Origin: Paracoccaceae bacterium
GTDB lineage: Bacteria > Pseudomonadota > Alphaproteobacteria > Rhodobacterales > Rhodobacteraceae
Length of the DNA: 64,000 nucleotides
Assembly: GCA_026419405.1 (NCBI GenBank)
Contig: JANZZL010000113.1
Location: 1-64,000, forward strand
Direction: 5' to 3'
Position 1 is the first letter of the stretch. The number at the start of each line of letters is the position of its first letter. Under the pieces are notes generated by a model. It did not search any database. It saw only the letters and a program-made list of their open reading frames with translations, and was not told where the DNA came from. The translations under genes and the position numbers were made by a program. Positions 56,117 to 64,000 of this stretch are shown one piece after another.

Positions 56117-57511
56117 TCAGATCCCGAGGAAGCCCGGCAGGCCGGCAAGGAGCGCCCGCGCCCCCTGCCCCACCCCGCCCTTCGGCCGGCCCGGCGCCGC
56201 CTTCGGCTGCCAGGCGTAGATGTCGAGATGCGCATAGGGCACGCCCGGTTCGACGAAGCGGCGCAGGAAGAGCGCGGCGGTGATGGCGCCCGCCATGCCG
56301 CCCGAGGGGGCGTTGTCGAGGTCGGCGATGCCTGGCTCGATCAGCTCCTCGTAGGGATCCCAGAACGGCATCCGCCAGAGCGGATCGCGCGCCCGTTCCG
56401 CGCCCACCTCGATCGCCGAGGCGAGGCGCTGGTCGTCGGTGAAGAAGGGCGGCAGGTCGGGGCCGAGCGCGGTGCGCGCGGCGCCGGTCAGCGTGGCGAC
56501 CGAGACGAGGCAGTCGGGCCGGTCGCCCTCGCAGGCATGGGCCAGCGCGTCGGCGAGGATCAGCCGGCCCTCGGCATCGGTGTTGTTGACCTCGACCGTC
56601 AGGCCCTTGCGCGAGGTCAGGATGTCCTGCGGGCGGAAGGCGTTGCCCGCAACCGCGTTCTCCACCGCCGGGATGAGGACGCGCAGGCGCAGCGGCAGGC
56701 CGAGCCCCATGATCATGCGGGCGAGGCCGAGCACGGTCGCCGCCCCGCCCATGTCCTTCTTCATCAGGCCCATCGCGGCGGCGGGCTTGAGGTCGAGCCC
56801 GCCGGTGTCGAAGGCGACGCCCTTGCCGACGAGCGTGAGGCGCGGGCCGGCATCGCCCCAGGCGAGATCGATCAGCCGCGGCGCGCGGCCGGAGGCGCGC
56901 CCCACGGCATGGATCATCGGGAAGCCCTGCGCGAGGAGATCGTCGCCGCGGATCGCCCGGACGGTCGCGCCGAAGGCGGCGGCGAGGTCGACGGCGGCGG
57001 CCTCGATCTCGGCGGGCCCCATGTCGGCGGCGGGGGTGTTGATCAGGTCGCGCGTCAGCCGTTCGCCGGCGGCGATGGTCTCGAGCCGCCGGGCATCGAC
57101 GCCGCGGGGCGGGACGAGGCGGGCCTTCGGCGCGCCCTGGGCGCGGTAGCGGTCGAAGCGGTAGCCGGCAAGCAGCCAGCCGAGGGCGGCTTCCTCGGCC
57201 TCGGCCGGTTCGAGCGCACCCGCGATCCGCCAGGGGCCCTCCGGCAGGGTTTCGGCGGCCTTCGCCAGGTGGAACCGCCCCCGCGCGCGCGCTGCCGCAT
57301 CGCCCCAGCCGAAGGCGGCGCCGGCGGGGCTGCCGTCGGGGCCGGGAATGAGGACGAGGCTGCCGAGCCTGCCCGAGAAGCCTTGCGCCCTGAGCCAGGC
57401 GCGGTGCGCGTCGGGTTGCGCGGCAACCCAGGCCTCGGCCTCCTCGGCGGGGACGACATGGAGCGGCAGGGCATCGGCGCCGGCGGGGGCGAAGGTCATC
57501 GGATCGGTCAT
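56117..57511 (-). CDS. Leucyl aminopeptidase family protein (M17)
   Basis: A 464-residue zinc aminopeptidase. The C-terminal M17 domain has VGKGVAFDTGGLDLKPAAAMGLMKKDMGG with the metal ligands and NNTDAEGRLILADAL with the catalytic Glu and Arg. The N-terminal domain is less conserved. The preferred start is 57511 (MTDPMTF); an upstream Met (57583) and a Met at 57499 are alternatives. The pairing with NlpC suggests turnover of cell-wall or short peptides. Confidence 0.88.
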   Translation of the reverse strand: MTDPMTFAPAGADALPLHVVPAEEAEAWVAAQPDAHRAWLRAQGFSGRLGSLVLIPGPDGSPAGAAFGWGDAAARARGRFHLAKAAETLPEGPWRIAGALEPAEAEEAALGWLLAGYRFDRYRAQGAPKARLVPPRGVDARRLETIAAGERLTRDLINTPAADMGPAEIEAAAVDLAAAFGATVRAIRGDDLLAQGFPMIHAVGRASGRAPRLIDLAWGDAGPRLTLVGKGVAFDTGGLDLKPAAAMGLMKKDMGGAATVLGLARMIMGLGLPLRLRVLIPAVENAVAGNAFRPQDILTSRKGLTVEVNNTDAEGRLILADALAHACEGDRPDCLVSVATLTGAARTALGPDLPPFFTDDQRLASAIEVGAERARDPLWRMPFWDPYEELIEPGIADLDNAPSGGMAGAITAALFLRRFVEPGVPYAHLDIYAWQPKAAPGRPKGGVGQGARALLAGLPGFLGI

Positions 57512-57743
57512 GGGCGGGTATCCGGGTGGGGTGGGTTCCCATTGAGGGTCATGCCGCGCGGGCGACAGGTTCCGGCGGCGCATGGCCGACGGATCGCGCC
57601 CGCCCCTGGCGGGTGCGGGAACCGCGCCCGCCGGGGGGGCGGACGGGCGCGGTCCGTCGCTGACGCGACGGGACCGGGAAAGAAGCCCGCGGAGCCAGGC
57701 ACGCCATTGCCGGTCGCTCGTCGGCCCCCTGCCCGGCTTCCGC

Positions 57744-59666
57744 TCATGCCCGGCGGCTGGCGAGGGCAGCGACGCCGAGCACCTCGAGCACCTTCGCCTC
57801 GATCTGCGGCGCGTTCAGGCCGGCGACGTCATACATCTCCGCCGGGTCGGCCTGGTCGATGAAGCTGTCGGGCAGGGTCATCGCGCGGAAGCGCAGGCCG
57901 CGGTCGAACACGCCCTCCTCGGCGAGAAGCTGGGCGACATGGCTGCCGAAGCCGCCAACGGCGCCCTCCTCGATGGTGATCAGCGCCTCGTGCCCGGCGG
58001 CGAGCCGCAGGATGAGGTCGCGGTCGAGCGGCCTGGCGAAGCGGGCATCGGCGACGGTGGGGCGGATGCCCTTCGCCGCAAGGCTCTCGGCGGCCTTCAT
58101 CGCCTCGCCCAACCGGGTGCCGAGGGAGAGGATGGCCACGCGGGAGCCTTCGGCGATGAGCCTTCCGCGGCCGATCTCGAGCGGCACGCCGCGATCGGGC
58201 AGGGTCACGCCCACCCCCTCGCCGCGGGGATAGCGGAAGGCGATGGGCCCCTCGTCATGCGCCGCTGCGGTGGCGACCATGTGGACAAGCTCGGCCTCGT
58301 CCGCCGCGGCCATGACCACGAAACCGGGCAGGTTCGACAGGAAGGCGATGTCGAAGGCCCCGGCGTGGGTCGGCCCGTCGGCACCGACGAGCCCGGCGCG
58401 GTCGATGGCGAAGCGCACCGGCAGGCGCTGGATCGCCACGTCGTGCCCCCCCTGGTCGTAGCCGCGCTGCAGGAAGGTGGAATAGATCGCGCAGAAGGGC
58501 CGCATGCCCCCCGCCGCGAGGCCGGCGCAGAAGGTCACCGCGTGCTGCTCGGCGATGCCCACGTCGAAGCAGCGCGCGGGGAAGCGCTGGGCGAAGAGGT
58601 TCAGGCCCGTGCCGTCGGGCATCGCGGCGGTGACCGCGACGATGCGGGGGTCGGCCTCGGCCTCGCGCACCAGCGCCTCGGCGAACACCCTGGTGTAGGC
58701 GGGCGCGTTCGACGGCGCCTTGCGCTGCCGGCCGGTCGTCACGTCGAAGGGCGCGGTGGCGTGGCCGCCGTCGCGCGCCTCTTCGGCGGGCGCATAGCCC
58801 TTGCCCTTCCTCGTCAGGACATGGATCAGCATCGGCCCCGTCGCCCGCGCCCGCACGGTGCGGAGCACCGCGAGGAGCTGGTCCATGTCGTGCCCGTCGA
58901 TCGGGCCGACGTAGGAGAAGCCCAGTTCCTCGAAGAGCGTGCCGCCCACGGTCAGGTGCTTGAGCATGTCCTTGGCGCGCTTCGCCCCTTCGCGGAGGGG
59001 CTCGGGCAGCAGGCTGACCGCGCCCTTGGCGGCGGCCTTGAGCTCCTGGAACGGATCGCCGGCGTAGAGCCGCGAGAGATAGGCCGACATCGCGCCCACC
59101 GGGGGCGCGATCGACATCTCGTTGTCGTTGAGGATGACGAAGAGCCGCTTGCCGAGATGTCCGGCGTTGTTCAGCGCCTCGTAGGCCATGCCGGCCGAGA
59201 TCGCGCCATCGCCGATCACCGCGATCGCGTCGCCGATCCCGTGTTCGGGCGCGCCGCCGAGATCGCGCGCCACCGCGAAGCCGAGCGCGGCCGAGATCGA
59301 GGTTGAGGAATGGGCCGCGCCGAAGGGGTCGTAGGGGCTTTCGGACCGCTTGGTGAAGCCCGAGAGCCCGCCCTTCTGCCGGAGCGTGCGGATCCGGTCG
59401 CGCCGGCCGGTCAGGATCTTGTGCGGATAGCACTGGTGGCCCACGTCCCAGATGATGCGGTCGCGTGGGGCGTCCCACACGGCGTGAAGCGCGACGGTGA
59501 GCTCCACCACCCCGAGACCGGCGCCGAGGTGCCCGCCGGTCTCGCTCACCGCCGAGATCGTCTCGGCGCGGAGTTCGTGCGCGAGCTGGGCGAGCTCCCG
59601 GTCGGTGAGACCCTTGAGGTCGGCGGGCAGCTTCACGCGGTCGAGCAGCGGTGTGGCGGGTCTCAT
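57744..59666 (-). CDS. dxs: 1-deoxy-D-xylulose-5-phosphate synthase
   Basis: A 640-residue thiamine-diphosphate enzyme condensing pyruvate and glyceraldehyde 3-phosphate, the entry step of the MEP isoprenoid pathway. The ThDP site is [18 protein letters not shown] followed by [36 protein letters not shown] and the C-terminal [19 protein letters not shown] are typical. ispA ends 18 bp upstream, forming an isoprenoid unit. Confidence 0.97.
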   Translation of the reverse strand: MRPATPLLDRVKLPADLKGLTDRELAQLAHELRAETISAVSETGGHLGAGLGVVELTVALHAVWDAPRDRIIWDVGHQCYPHKILTGRRDRIRTLRQKGGLSGFTKRSESPYDPFGAAHSSTSISAALGFAVARDLGGAPEHGIGDAIAVIGDGAISAGMAYEALNNAGHLGKRLFVILNDNEMSIAPPVGAMSAYLSRLYAGDPFQELKAAAKGAVSLLPEPLREGAKRAKDMLKHLTVGGTLFEELGFSYVGPIDGHDMDQLLAVLRTVRARATGPMLIHVLTRKGKGYAPAEEARDGGHATAPFDVTTGRQRKAPSNAPAYTRVFAEALVREAEADPRIVAVTAAMPDGTGLNLFAQRFPARCFDVGIAEQHAVTFCAGLAAGGMRPFCAIYSTFLQRGYDQGGHDVAIQRLPVRFAIDRAGLVGADGPTHAGAFDIAFLSNLPGFVVMAAADEAELVHMVATAAAHDEGPIAFRYPRGEGVGVTLPDRGVPLEIGRGRLIAEGSRVAILSLGTRLGEAMKAAESLAAKGIRPTVADARFARPLDRDLILRLAAGHEALITIEEGAVGGFGSHVAQLLAEEGVFDRGLRFRAMTLPDSFIDQADPAEMYDVAGLNAPQIEAKVLEVLGVAALASRRA

Positions 59667-59684
59667 CGCGCCCTCCCCGGGGCT

Positions 59685-60551
59685 TCAGCTCTCGCGGGCG
59701 ATAACGAAGCGCGCGGCCTCCCGCAAGGTCTCGGCCGCGGCGCCGTAGGGACGCAGCGCCTGCTCGGCCTCGGCCACCAGGTCGCGCGCGCGCGCCTTCG
59801 CGCCCTCGAGCCCGAGCAGCGAGACAAAGGTCGCCTTGCCGGCCGCGGCATCCTTGCGCAGCCGCTTGCCGGTGCGCTCGGGGTCGCCCTCGACGTCGAG
59901 GATGTCGTCGGCGATCTGGAAGGCAAGGCCGAGCGCCCGGGCGAAGTGCCGCATCGCGGTGGGGTCGGCGCGGCCGAGCACCGCGCCCGCCTCGCAGGAC
60001 CAGCCGATCAGCGCGCCGGTCTTGTTGGCCTGGAGCGCGGTGATCGCGGCCAGCGTCAGCGGTTCGGGCGCCGTCTCGGCGGCGATGTCCTGCGCCTGGC
60101 CGAGGACCATTCCGGCCGCCCCCGCGGCCCGGGCGAGCGAGGCGGCAAGCGCCACCCTGAGGTCGGGGGGGCAGTCCTCCTCCTCGGCGAGGATCTGGAA
60201 GGCCAGCGCCTGGAGCGCATCGCCGGCCAGCACGGCGGTCGCCTCGTCCCAGGCCCGGTGCACCGTGGGCTGGCCGCGACGCAGGTCGTCGTCGTCCATG
60301 CAGGGCAGGTCGTCGTGGACGAGCGAATAGGCGTGCACCGCCTCCACCGCCGCGGCGGCGAACACGGCGTCGTCGGCATCCACCCCGTGCAGGCGCGCGC
60401 TCTCGATCACCAGGAAGCCGCGCAGGCCCTTGCCGCCGCGCAGCGCGTGGCGCATGGCCTCGGCGACGGATGACTGCGGCACCTTCGCCAGCGCCGCGTG
60501 GAGCCGCGCCTGCGCCCGGGCCGCAGCGCCGCGCAGGGCGTCGGCGAACAT
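59685..60551 (-). CDS. ispA: Polyprenyl (farnesyl/geranylgeranyl) diphosphate synthase
   Basis: A 288-residue short-chain prenyltransferase. The first aspartate-rich motif is DDLPCMDDDDLRRG and the second is DDILD, with GKGLRGFLVI before. The chain length (C15 versus C20) is not settled; the residues before the first motif (AYSLVHDDLP) fit a farnesyl-type enzyme. It starts directly after the xseB stop and precedes dxs. Confidence 0.93.
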   Translation of the reverse strand: MFADALRGAAARAQARLHAALAKVPQSSVAEAMRHALRGGKGLRGFLVIESARLHGVDADDAVFAAAAVEAVHAYSLVHDDLPCMDDDDLRRGQPTVHRAWDEATAVLAGDALQALAFQILAEEEDCPPDLRVALAASLARAAGAAGMVLGQAQDIAAETAPEPLTLAAITALQANKTGALIGWSCEAGAVLGRADPTAMRHFARALGLAFQIADDILDVEGDPERTGKRLRKDAAAGKATFVSLLGLEGAKARARDLVAEAEQALRPYGAAAETLREAARFVIARES

Positions 60552-60794
60552 TCAGAGCCCTTCGGCGGGCGTCGTGCCGGTGGGCTGGCCGCCGGGCCCG
60601 AGCGTGATCTGCGCCACCCTCTCCTCGGCGGCCTTGAGCTTCGCCTCGCAATGCGCCCGGAGCGCGGCACCGCGCTCGTAGAGGCGGATCGAGTCCTCCA
60701 GCGGCACCTCGCCGCGTTCGAGCTGGCTGACGACCGCCTCCAGTTCGGCCATCGCCTCCTCGAAGCTCATCGCGGCCACGTCCTTTCCGGTCAT
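60552..60794 (-). CDS. xseB: Exodeoxyribonuclease VII small subunit
   Basis: An 80-residue small subunit of exonuclease VII, which degrades single-stranded DNA with XseA. The conserved FEEAMAELEAVVSQLERGEVPLEDSI and LYERGAALRAHCEAKL segments are present. Its ATG overlaps the end of the HDAC-family gene, and ispA begins immediately after its stop, as in many proteobacteria. Confidence 0.94.
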   Translation of the reverse strand: MTGKDVAAMSFEEAMAELEAVVSQLERGEVPLEDSIRLYERGAALRAHCEAKLKAAEERVAQITLGPGGQPTGTTPAEGL

Positions 60795-61726
60795 CCGCCC
60801 CGCTCCATCAGCACGCCCACATGCGCCGCGACGCTCGCGGCGAGTGCCGGGAGATCATATCCGCCCTCCAGTGTCGAGACCACCCTGCCCCCGGCATGGG
60901 CCTCGGCCAGGTCGCAGAGCCGCCCGGTGATCCAGGCAAAGTCGTCCTCGACCAGCGCCATCTGCGCCAGCGGGTCGGCGCGGTGCGCGTCGAACCCCGC
61001 CGAGACGAGGATCAGCTCGGGCGCGAAGTCGTCGAGCGCGGGCAGCACCATCGCCTCGACCGCGGCACGGAAACGCGCGCCGTCGGTTCCGGGCGGCAGC
61101 GGCACGTTCAGCACGTTGCCGTGCGCCCCGGTCTCGTGCCGGTCGCCGGTGCCGGGGTAGAGCGGCATCTGGTGGGTCGAGACGAAGAGCGCGCGCCTCT
61201 CGTGCCAGAGCAGGTCCTGCGTGCCGTTGCCGTGGTGCACGTCGAAATCCACCACCGCGACGCGCGCCAGCCCGTGGTGGTCGAGCGCCCGCTTCGCGGC
61301 GATCGCCACGTTGCCGAACAGGCAGAAGCCCATCGCGGTTGCGGTCTCGGCGTGGTGGCCGGGAGGGCGGGTGGCGCAGAAGGCGTTCGCCGCCTCGCCC
61401 GCGAGCACCATGTCCACCGCCCTGGTCACCGCCCCGACGCCGCGCAGCGCCGCGCGCAGCGAACCGGGCGAGAGATGCGTGTCGGCGTCGAGCGACACCC
61501 AGCCCTCGGCCGGCACGGCGGCGCGCAGGCGCTCGAGGTAGGCCTGCGGATGGCAGCGCAGGACCTCGGCCTCGGGCGCGAGCGGTGCCTCGATGCGCAT
61601 CAGGGCGTCGAAGGCGGGCGCCTCGAGGGCGCCGAGGATCGCCTCGAGCCGCCCGACCCGCTCAGGATGGCCGGGGGGCGTGACATGGCCGAGACAGTCG
61701 GGGTGGGTGAGCAGCGCCGTGGTCAT
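60791..61726 (-). CDS. Histone-deacetylase-family amidohydrolase
   Basis: A 311-residue arginase/deacetylase-fold zinc enzyme of the bacterial HDAC/acetoin-utilisation-like family. Motifs are ATRPPGHHAETATAMGFC with the His-His dyad and VVDFDVHHGNGTQD with the zinc ligands. The final Tyr region LEGGYDLPALAASV is also present. The substrate, such as acetylpolyamines or acylated proteins, cannot be assigned. It overlaps xseB by 4 bp. Confidence 0.9.
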   Translation of the reverse strand: MTTALLTHPDCLGHVTPPGHPERVGRLEAILGALEAPAFDALMRIEAPLAPEAEVLRCHPQAYLERLRAAVPAEGWVSLDADTHLSPGSLRAALRGVGAVTRAVDMVLAGEAANAFCATRPPGHHAETATAMGFCLFGNVAIAAKRALDHHGLARVAVVDFDVHHGNGTQDLLWHERRALFVSTHQMPLYPGTGDRHETGAHGNVLNVPLPPGTDGARFRAAVEAMVLPALDDFAPELILVSAGFDAHRADPLAQMALVEDDFAWITGRLCDLAEAHAGGRVVSTLEGGYDLPALAASVAAHVGVLMERGG

Positions 61727-61781
61727 CGGCAGCGAGGCTACGGGCTGCCGCCTCCGGGCGCAATCCCGCGGCGCGGCGCGG

Positions 61782-62495
61782 TCAGTCGGGCGCCAGCATG
61801 TAGCCGGCCCCGCGCACGGTCTGGAGGTAGCGGGGCTGCCGGGGGTCGGCCTCGATCTTGCGGCGCAGGCGGGTGATCTGCACGTCCACCGCGCGTTCCT
61901 GCGCGAGCCCGCCGCCGCGGCCGAGGTCCTCGACGAGCTGCAGGCGCGAGAGCGGCTCGCCGGGCCTGGCCGCGAACAGGCGCATCAGCTGCGCCTCGGT
62001 GGCGGTCAGCCGGACCGGCTGCTCGCCCCGCCACAGCTCGCCGCGGTCCACGTCGTAGCGCACCGGGCCGAGGCGCAGGATCTTGGGCCCGGCCCCGGCG
62101 GCGCCCGCATCGGGCACGCGGCGCAGGATCGCGTTGATCCTGAGCAGGAGTTCCCGCGGCTCGAAGGGCTTGACGAGGTAGTCGTCGGCGCCGGCCTCGA
62201 GCCCCGAGATGCGGTCCTCGGTCTCGCCCCTGGCGGTGAGCAGCAGGATCGGCACGCTGAACCGCTCGCGCAGGTCGCGGGTGAGGCTGACCCCGTCCTC
62301 GCCCGGCATCATCACGTCGAGCACGATCAGGTCGAACTGGAGCCCCGCGAGCAGGCGCCGGGCATGGGCGGCGTCGCGCGCCGCGCTGACGAGGAACCCG
62401 TTGCGGACGAGATACTTCTGGAGGAGCCCGCGGATCCGCTCGTCGTCATCGACGATGAGCAGATGCGCCTCCGCCGCGGCCGCGGGCGGGCTCAC
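61782..62495 (-). CDS. petR: PetR-like OmpR-family response regulator
   Basis: A 237-residue two-component regulator. The receiver domain (about 10-125) has DDDERIRG acidic residues, the phospho-acceptor Asp in LIVLDVMMPGEDG and LTARGETEDRISGLEAGADDYLVKPF. A winged-helix domain follows (about 140-237). The gene order with an upstream MarR-type gene resembles petPR of Rhodobacter capsulatus, required there for respiratory and photosynthetic growth. The GTG start overlaps the MarR gene's stop by 4 bp. Identification as petR rests on pairing and family. The usual petABC neighbours are not seen. Confidence 0.8.
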   Translation of the reverse strand: MSPPAAAAEAHLLIVDDDERIRGLLQKYLVRNGFLVSAARDAAHARRLLAGLQFDLIVLDVMMPGEDGVSLTRDLRERFSVPILLLTARGETEDRISGLEAGADDYLVKPFEPRELLLRINAILRRVPDAGAAGAGPKILRLGPVRYDVDRGELWRGEQPVRLTATEAQLMRLFAARPGEPLSRLQLVEDLGRGGGLAQERAVDVQITRLRRKIEADPRQPRYLQTVRGAGYMLAPD

Positions 62496-63001
62496 GAGCC
62501 GCCCTCGGACATGGCATTGAACTGCCGCCGCTGTTCGGCATCCATCATCGCCTCGAGGACCTGGCGGAAGCCGGCCACGGCCGCGGGCCCGGCGGCGCGG
62601 TAGGCCGCGCGCATCCGCGAGCGCTGCGCCTCGGAGAGCTCGCGTTCCAGCGCCTGCCCGGCCTCGGTCAGGTAGAGGTGGCGTTCGCGCTTGTCCCTGG
62701 CGCCGACGCGGCTTTCCACCAGCCCGTCCTCGATCAGCGTCCTGAGCACCCGGTTCAGCGACTGCTTGGTGACGCCGAGGATCGCCAGCAGGTTGTTGAC
62801 CGTGGTGCCCGGCGCGCGGTTGATGAAGTGGATCGCCCGGTGATGGGCGCGGCCGTAGGAATGGCTCTCGAGGATGCGGTCGGGGTCGGCGGTGAAGCCG
62901 CGGTAGGCGAAGAACATCGCCTCGATCCCCTTGCGGAGCTGCTCGTCGGTCAGGAACAGGAGGTTCTCGCCCCCGCTCGGTGCCGTCCCTCGTTCGGCCA
63001 T
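62492..63001 (-). CDS. petP: PetP-like MarR-family transcriptional regulator
   Basis: A 169-residue MarR-type regulator with a winged-helix domain (AILGVTKQSLNRVLRTLIEDGLVESRVG, recognition helix and wing) and flanking dimerisation helices. Its N-terminal 20 residues are unrelated to the core. It is translated together with the response regulator. A candidate promoter and operator lie in the divergent gap to ilvE. Symbol assignment is by analogy to R. capsulatus petP. Confidence 0.8.
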   Translation of the reverse strand: MAERGTAPSGGENLLFLTDEQLRKGIEAMFFAYRGFTADPDRILESHSYGRAHHRAIHFINRAPGTTVNNLLAILGVTKQSLNRVLRTLIEDGLVESRVGARDKRERHLYLTEAGQALERELSEAQRSRMRAAYRAAGPAAVAGFRQVLEAMMDAEQRRQFNAMSEGGS

Positions 63002-63029
63002 GGTTTCCCCGCTGCCCGTTCGCGCGGCG

Positions 63030-63066
63030 ATTTTATGTCAGCCTTGTTGACTTTCCAAGCGTCAAC
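63030..63066 (-). promoter_or_regulatory. petPR promoter with overlapping inverted-repeat operator
   Basis: On the minus strand TTGGAA (63058-63053) and TAAAAT (63035-63030) are separated by 17 bp, a reasonable sigma-70 promoter (four and five of six consensus bases). The inverted repeat GTTGAC (63046-63051) / GTCAAC (63061-63066) surrounds the -35 box, which suits autoregulation by the MarR protein. Confidence 0.5.
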
Positions 63067-63084
63067 TGATAGCCGAGTCGCAAT

Positions 63085-63129
63085 TTCGCGCAACATTGTG
63101 TCCGAAGCGGACCTAATTCGCGCAACATT
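63085..63129 (+). promoter_or_regulatory. Direct-repeat/palindrome control region upstream of ilvE
   Basis: The 13-mer TTCGCGCAACATT occurs at 63085-63097 and 63117-63129, 32 bp apart, about three helical turns. Midway is the palindrome GTCCG-AAG-CGGAC (63100-63112). The arrangement suggests cooperative binding of a regulator to DNA in the divergent petPR/ilvE gap. No protein is assigned. Confidence 0.55.
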
Positions 63130-63168
63130 CGCAAATCCGGGCCATGCCCGGCGAGGGGAGTGACGACG

Positions 63169-64000
63169 ATGGCAGGCGCCTACGACGACCGCGACGGCAA
63201 GATCTGGCTGGACGGCAAGCTGGTGGAGTGGCGCGATGCGAAGGTCCACGTCCTGACCCATGCGCTGCACTACGCCTCGTCGGTGTTCGAAGGCGAACGC
63301 TGCTACGACGGCAGGATCTTTCTCGGGCACGAGCATTCCAAGCGGCTGCTCAGGTCGGGCGAGCTGATCGACATGCCGCTGCCCTACACCGCCGAGGAGA
63401 TCGACGCCGCCAAGGAGGCGGTGCTGAAGGCCAACAACCTCACCAACGCCTATGTCCGGGCCTTCGCCTGGCGCGGCGCGGGCGAGGACATGGGCGTGGC
63501 CTCGCGGCGCAACCCGGTGCGCATGGCCATCGCCGCCTGGGAATGGGGCAACTACTACGGCGACGCCAAGATGAAGGGGGCGAAGCTCGACGTGGCGAAG
63601 TGGCGCCGCCCGGATCCGGCCACCGCGCCCAGCCAGGCCAAGGCGGCGGGGCTCTACATGATCGCCACGATGTCGAAGCACGCCGCCGAGGCGAAGGGCT
63701 GCTCGGATGCGATGATGCTCGACTACCGCGGCTATGTCGCCGAGGCGACCGGCGCGAACATCTTCTTCGTCAAGGACGGCGAGGTGCACACGCCGCTGCC
63801 CGATGCCTTCCTCAACGGCCTGACCCGGCAGACCGTGATCGGCATGCTGAAGGAGCGCCAGATCCGGGTGCACGAGCGCCACATCCTGCCCGAGGAGCTG
63901 GAGGGCTTCCAGCAGTGCTGGCTGACCGGAACGGCGGCCGAGGTGACGCCGGTGGGCCAGATCGGCGACTGGCGATTCGAGGTGGGCGCGCTGACGCGGC
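63169..64000 (+). CDS. ilvE: Branched-chain amino acid aminotransferase (3' truncated by window edge)
   Basis: The first 277 codons of a class IV PLP aminotransferase that makes valine, leucine and isoleucine from their keto acids. The PLP Lys is Lys158 in PSQAKAAGLYM. WLDGKLVEWRDAKVHVLTHALHY, YVRAFAWRGAGEDMGV, VAEATGANIFFVKDG and LTGTAAEVTPVGQIG are family features. About ten residues are missing at the C-terminus. GAGGGGAG at 63153-63160 precedes the ATG. It is divergent from petPR. Confidence 0.93.
   Translation, partial: MAGAYDDRDGKIWLDGKLVEWRDAKVHVLTHALHYASSVFEGERCYDGRIFLGHEHSKRLLRSGELIDMPLPYTAEEIDAAKEAVLKANNLTNAYVRAFAWRGAGEDMGVASRRNPVRMAIAAWEWGNYYGDAKMKGAKLDVAKWRRPDPATAPSQAKAAGLYMIATMSKHAAEAKGCSDAMMLDYRGYVAEATGANIFFVKDGEVHTPLPDAFLNGLTRQTVIGMLKERQIRVHERHILPEELEGFQQCWLTGTAAEVTPVGQIGDWRFEVGALTR

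Overview
The window is one continuous, very GC-rich (about 70%), densely coded bacterial chromosome segment with about 65 protein genes and one tRNA. It looks like a Rhodobacteraceae-type alphaproteobacterium (Rhodobacter/Paracoccus relatives). The evidence is the strong third-position GC bias, GTG and TTG starts, the kdsD-lptCAB-hpf-ptsN order, a complex I NDUFA9-like gene, a Core-2-type glycosyltransferase beside GT2/GT1 genes, a petP/petR-like regulator pair divergent from ilvE, and intergenic elements with a 'TATTTGGGACAGGG'-type core that I recall from that family. The first 19 bases are exactly the synthetic Tn5/Nextera mosaic end, so the left edge is an untrimmed contig end. The right edge cuts through ilvE.

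Layout. 0.2-7.2 kb: clpB behind a likely heat-shock promoter, then S-formylglutathione hydrolase, a YaiI-type protein, a DMT exporter, an ornithine-cyclodeaminase-like reductase and an alpha/beta hydrolase. 7.2-14.4 kb: MFS transporter, zapE, a small monooxygenase-like protein, a SET protein, two small secreted proteins, an FNT channel, radC and an NDUFA9-like gene. 14.6-19.5 kb: tRNA-Leu(CAG), a short RNase D, kdsD, lptC-lptA-lptB, long hpf and ptsN. 19.5-29.8 kb: a surface-polysaccharide region with a two-domain sulfotransferase, three adjacent glycosyltransferases, galU, another GT2, kdsB, cysQ and, divergently, an ABC-2 polysaccharide export permease with a near-consensus sigma-70 promoter. 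29.8-34.8 kb: alkB, dnaK-dnaJ behind a convincing RpoH promoter, and uppP with an intrinsic terminator.

34.9-42.1 kb: gltD and gltB, separated by a secreted protein gene and a GFA-family gene in a tightly coupled unit. 42.4-45.2 kb: MFS transporter, asd and an RHH-like protein. 45.5-47.5 kb: a beta-carbonic anhydrase, an SbtA-like bicarbonate transporter and an SbtB-like PII protein in probable operon order. 47.6-51.6 kb: a small helical protein, a lytic transglycosylase lipoprotein, an AEC carrier, hspQ and a gamma-glutamyltransferase-like enzyme. 51.6-52.5 kb: about 900 bp without a credible gene but rich in imperfect repeats. 52.5-55.2 kb: a partner-switch kinase/STAS pair, a thiolase and a free-methionine-R-sulfoxide reductase flanked by two oppositely oriented intergenic elements. 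55.3-61.7 kb: an NlpC/P60 hydrolase, a leucyl-aminopeptidase-family enzyme, dxs, ispA, xseB and a histone-deacetylase-family amidohydrolase. 61.8-64 kb: petR/petP-like regulators divergent from ilvE across a small, operator-rich control region.

The genes fit a few joint functions: proteostasis (clpB, dnaKJ, hspQ, zapE), envelope assembly (kdsD, kdsB, lptCAB, uppP, glycosyltransferases), nitrogen assimilation (gltBD, ptsN), isoprenoid supply (dxs, ispA) and inorganic-carbon handling (carbonic anhydrase, SbtA, SbtB). The most interesting hypotheses are a sulfated, Kdo-linked surface glycan, since a PAPS-type sulfotransferase shares a region with the PAP phosphatase CysQ and CMP-Kdo synthesis; a carbonic anhydrase-SbtA-SbtB bicarbonate module whose PII-like protein lacks the cyanobacterial C-terminal redox motif; and the compact repeat/palindrome control region at ilvE/petPR.
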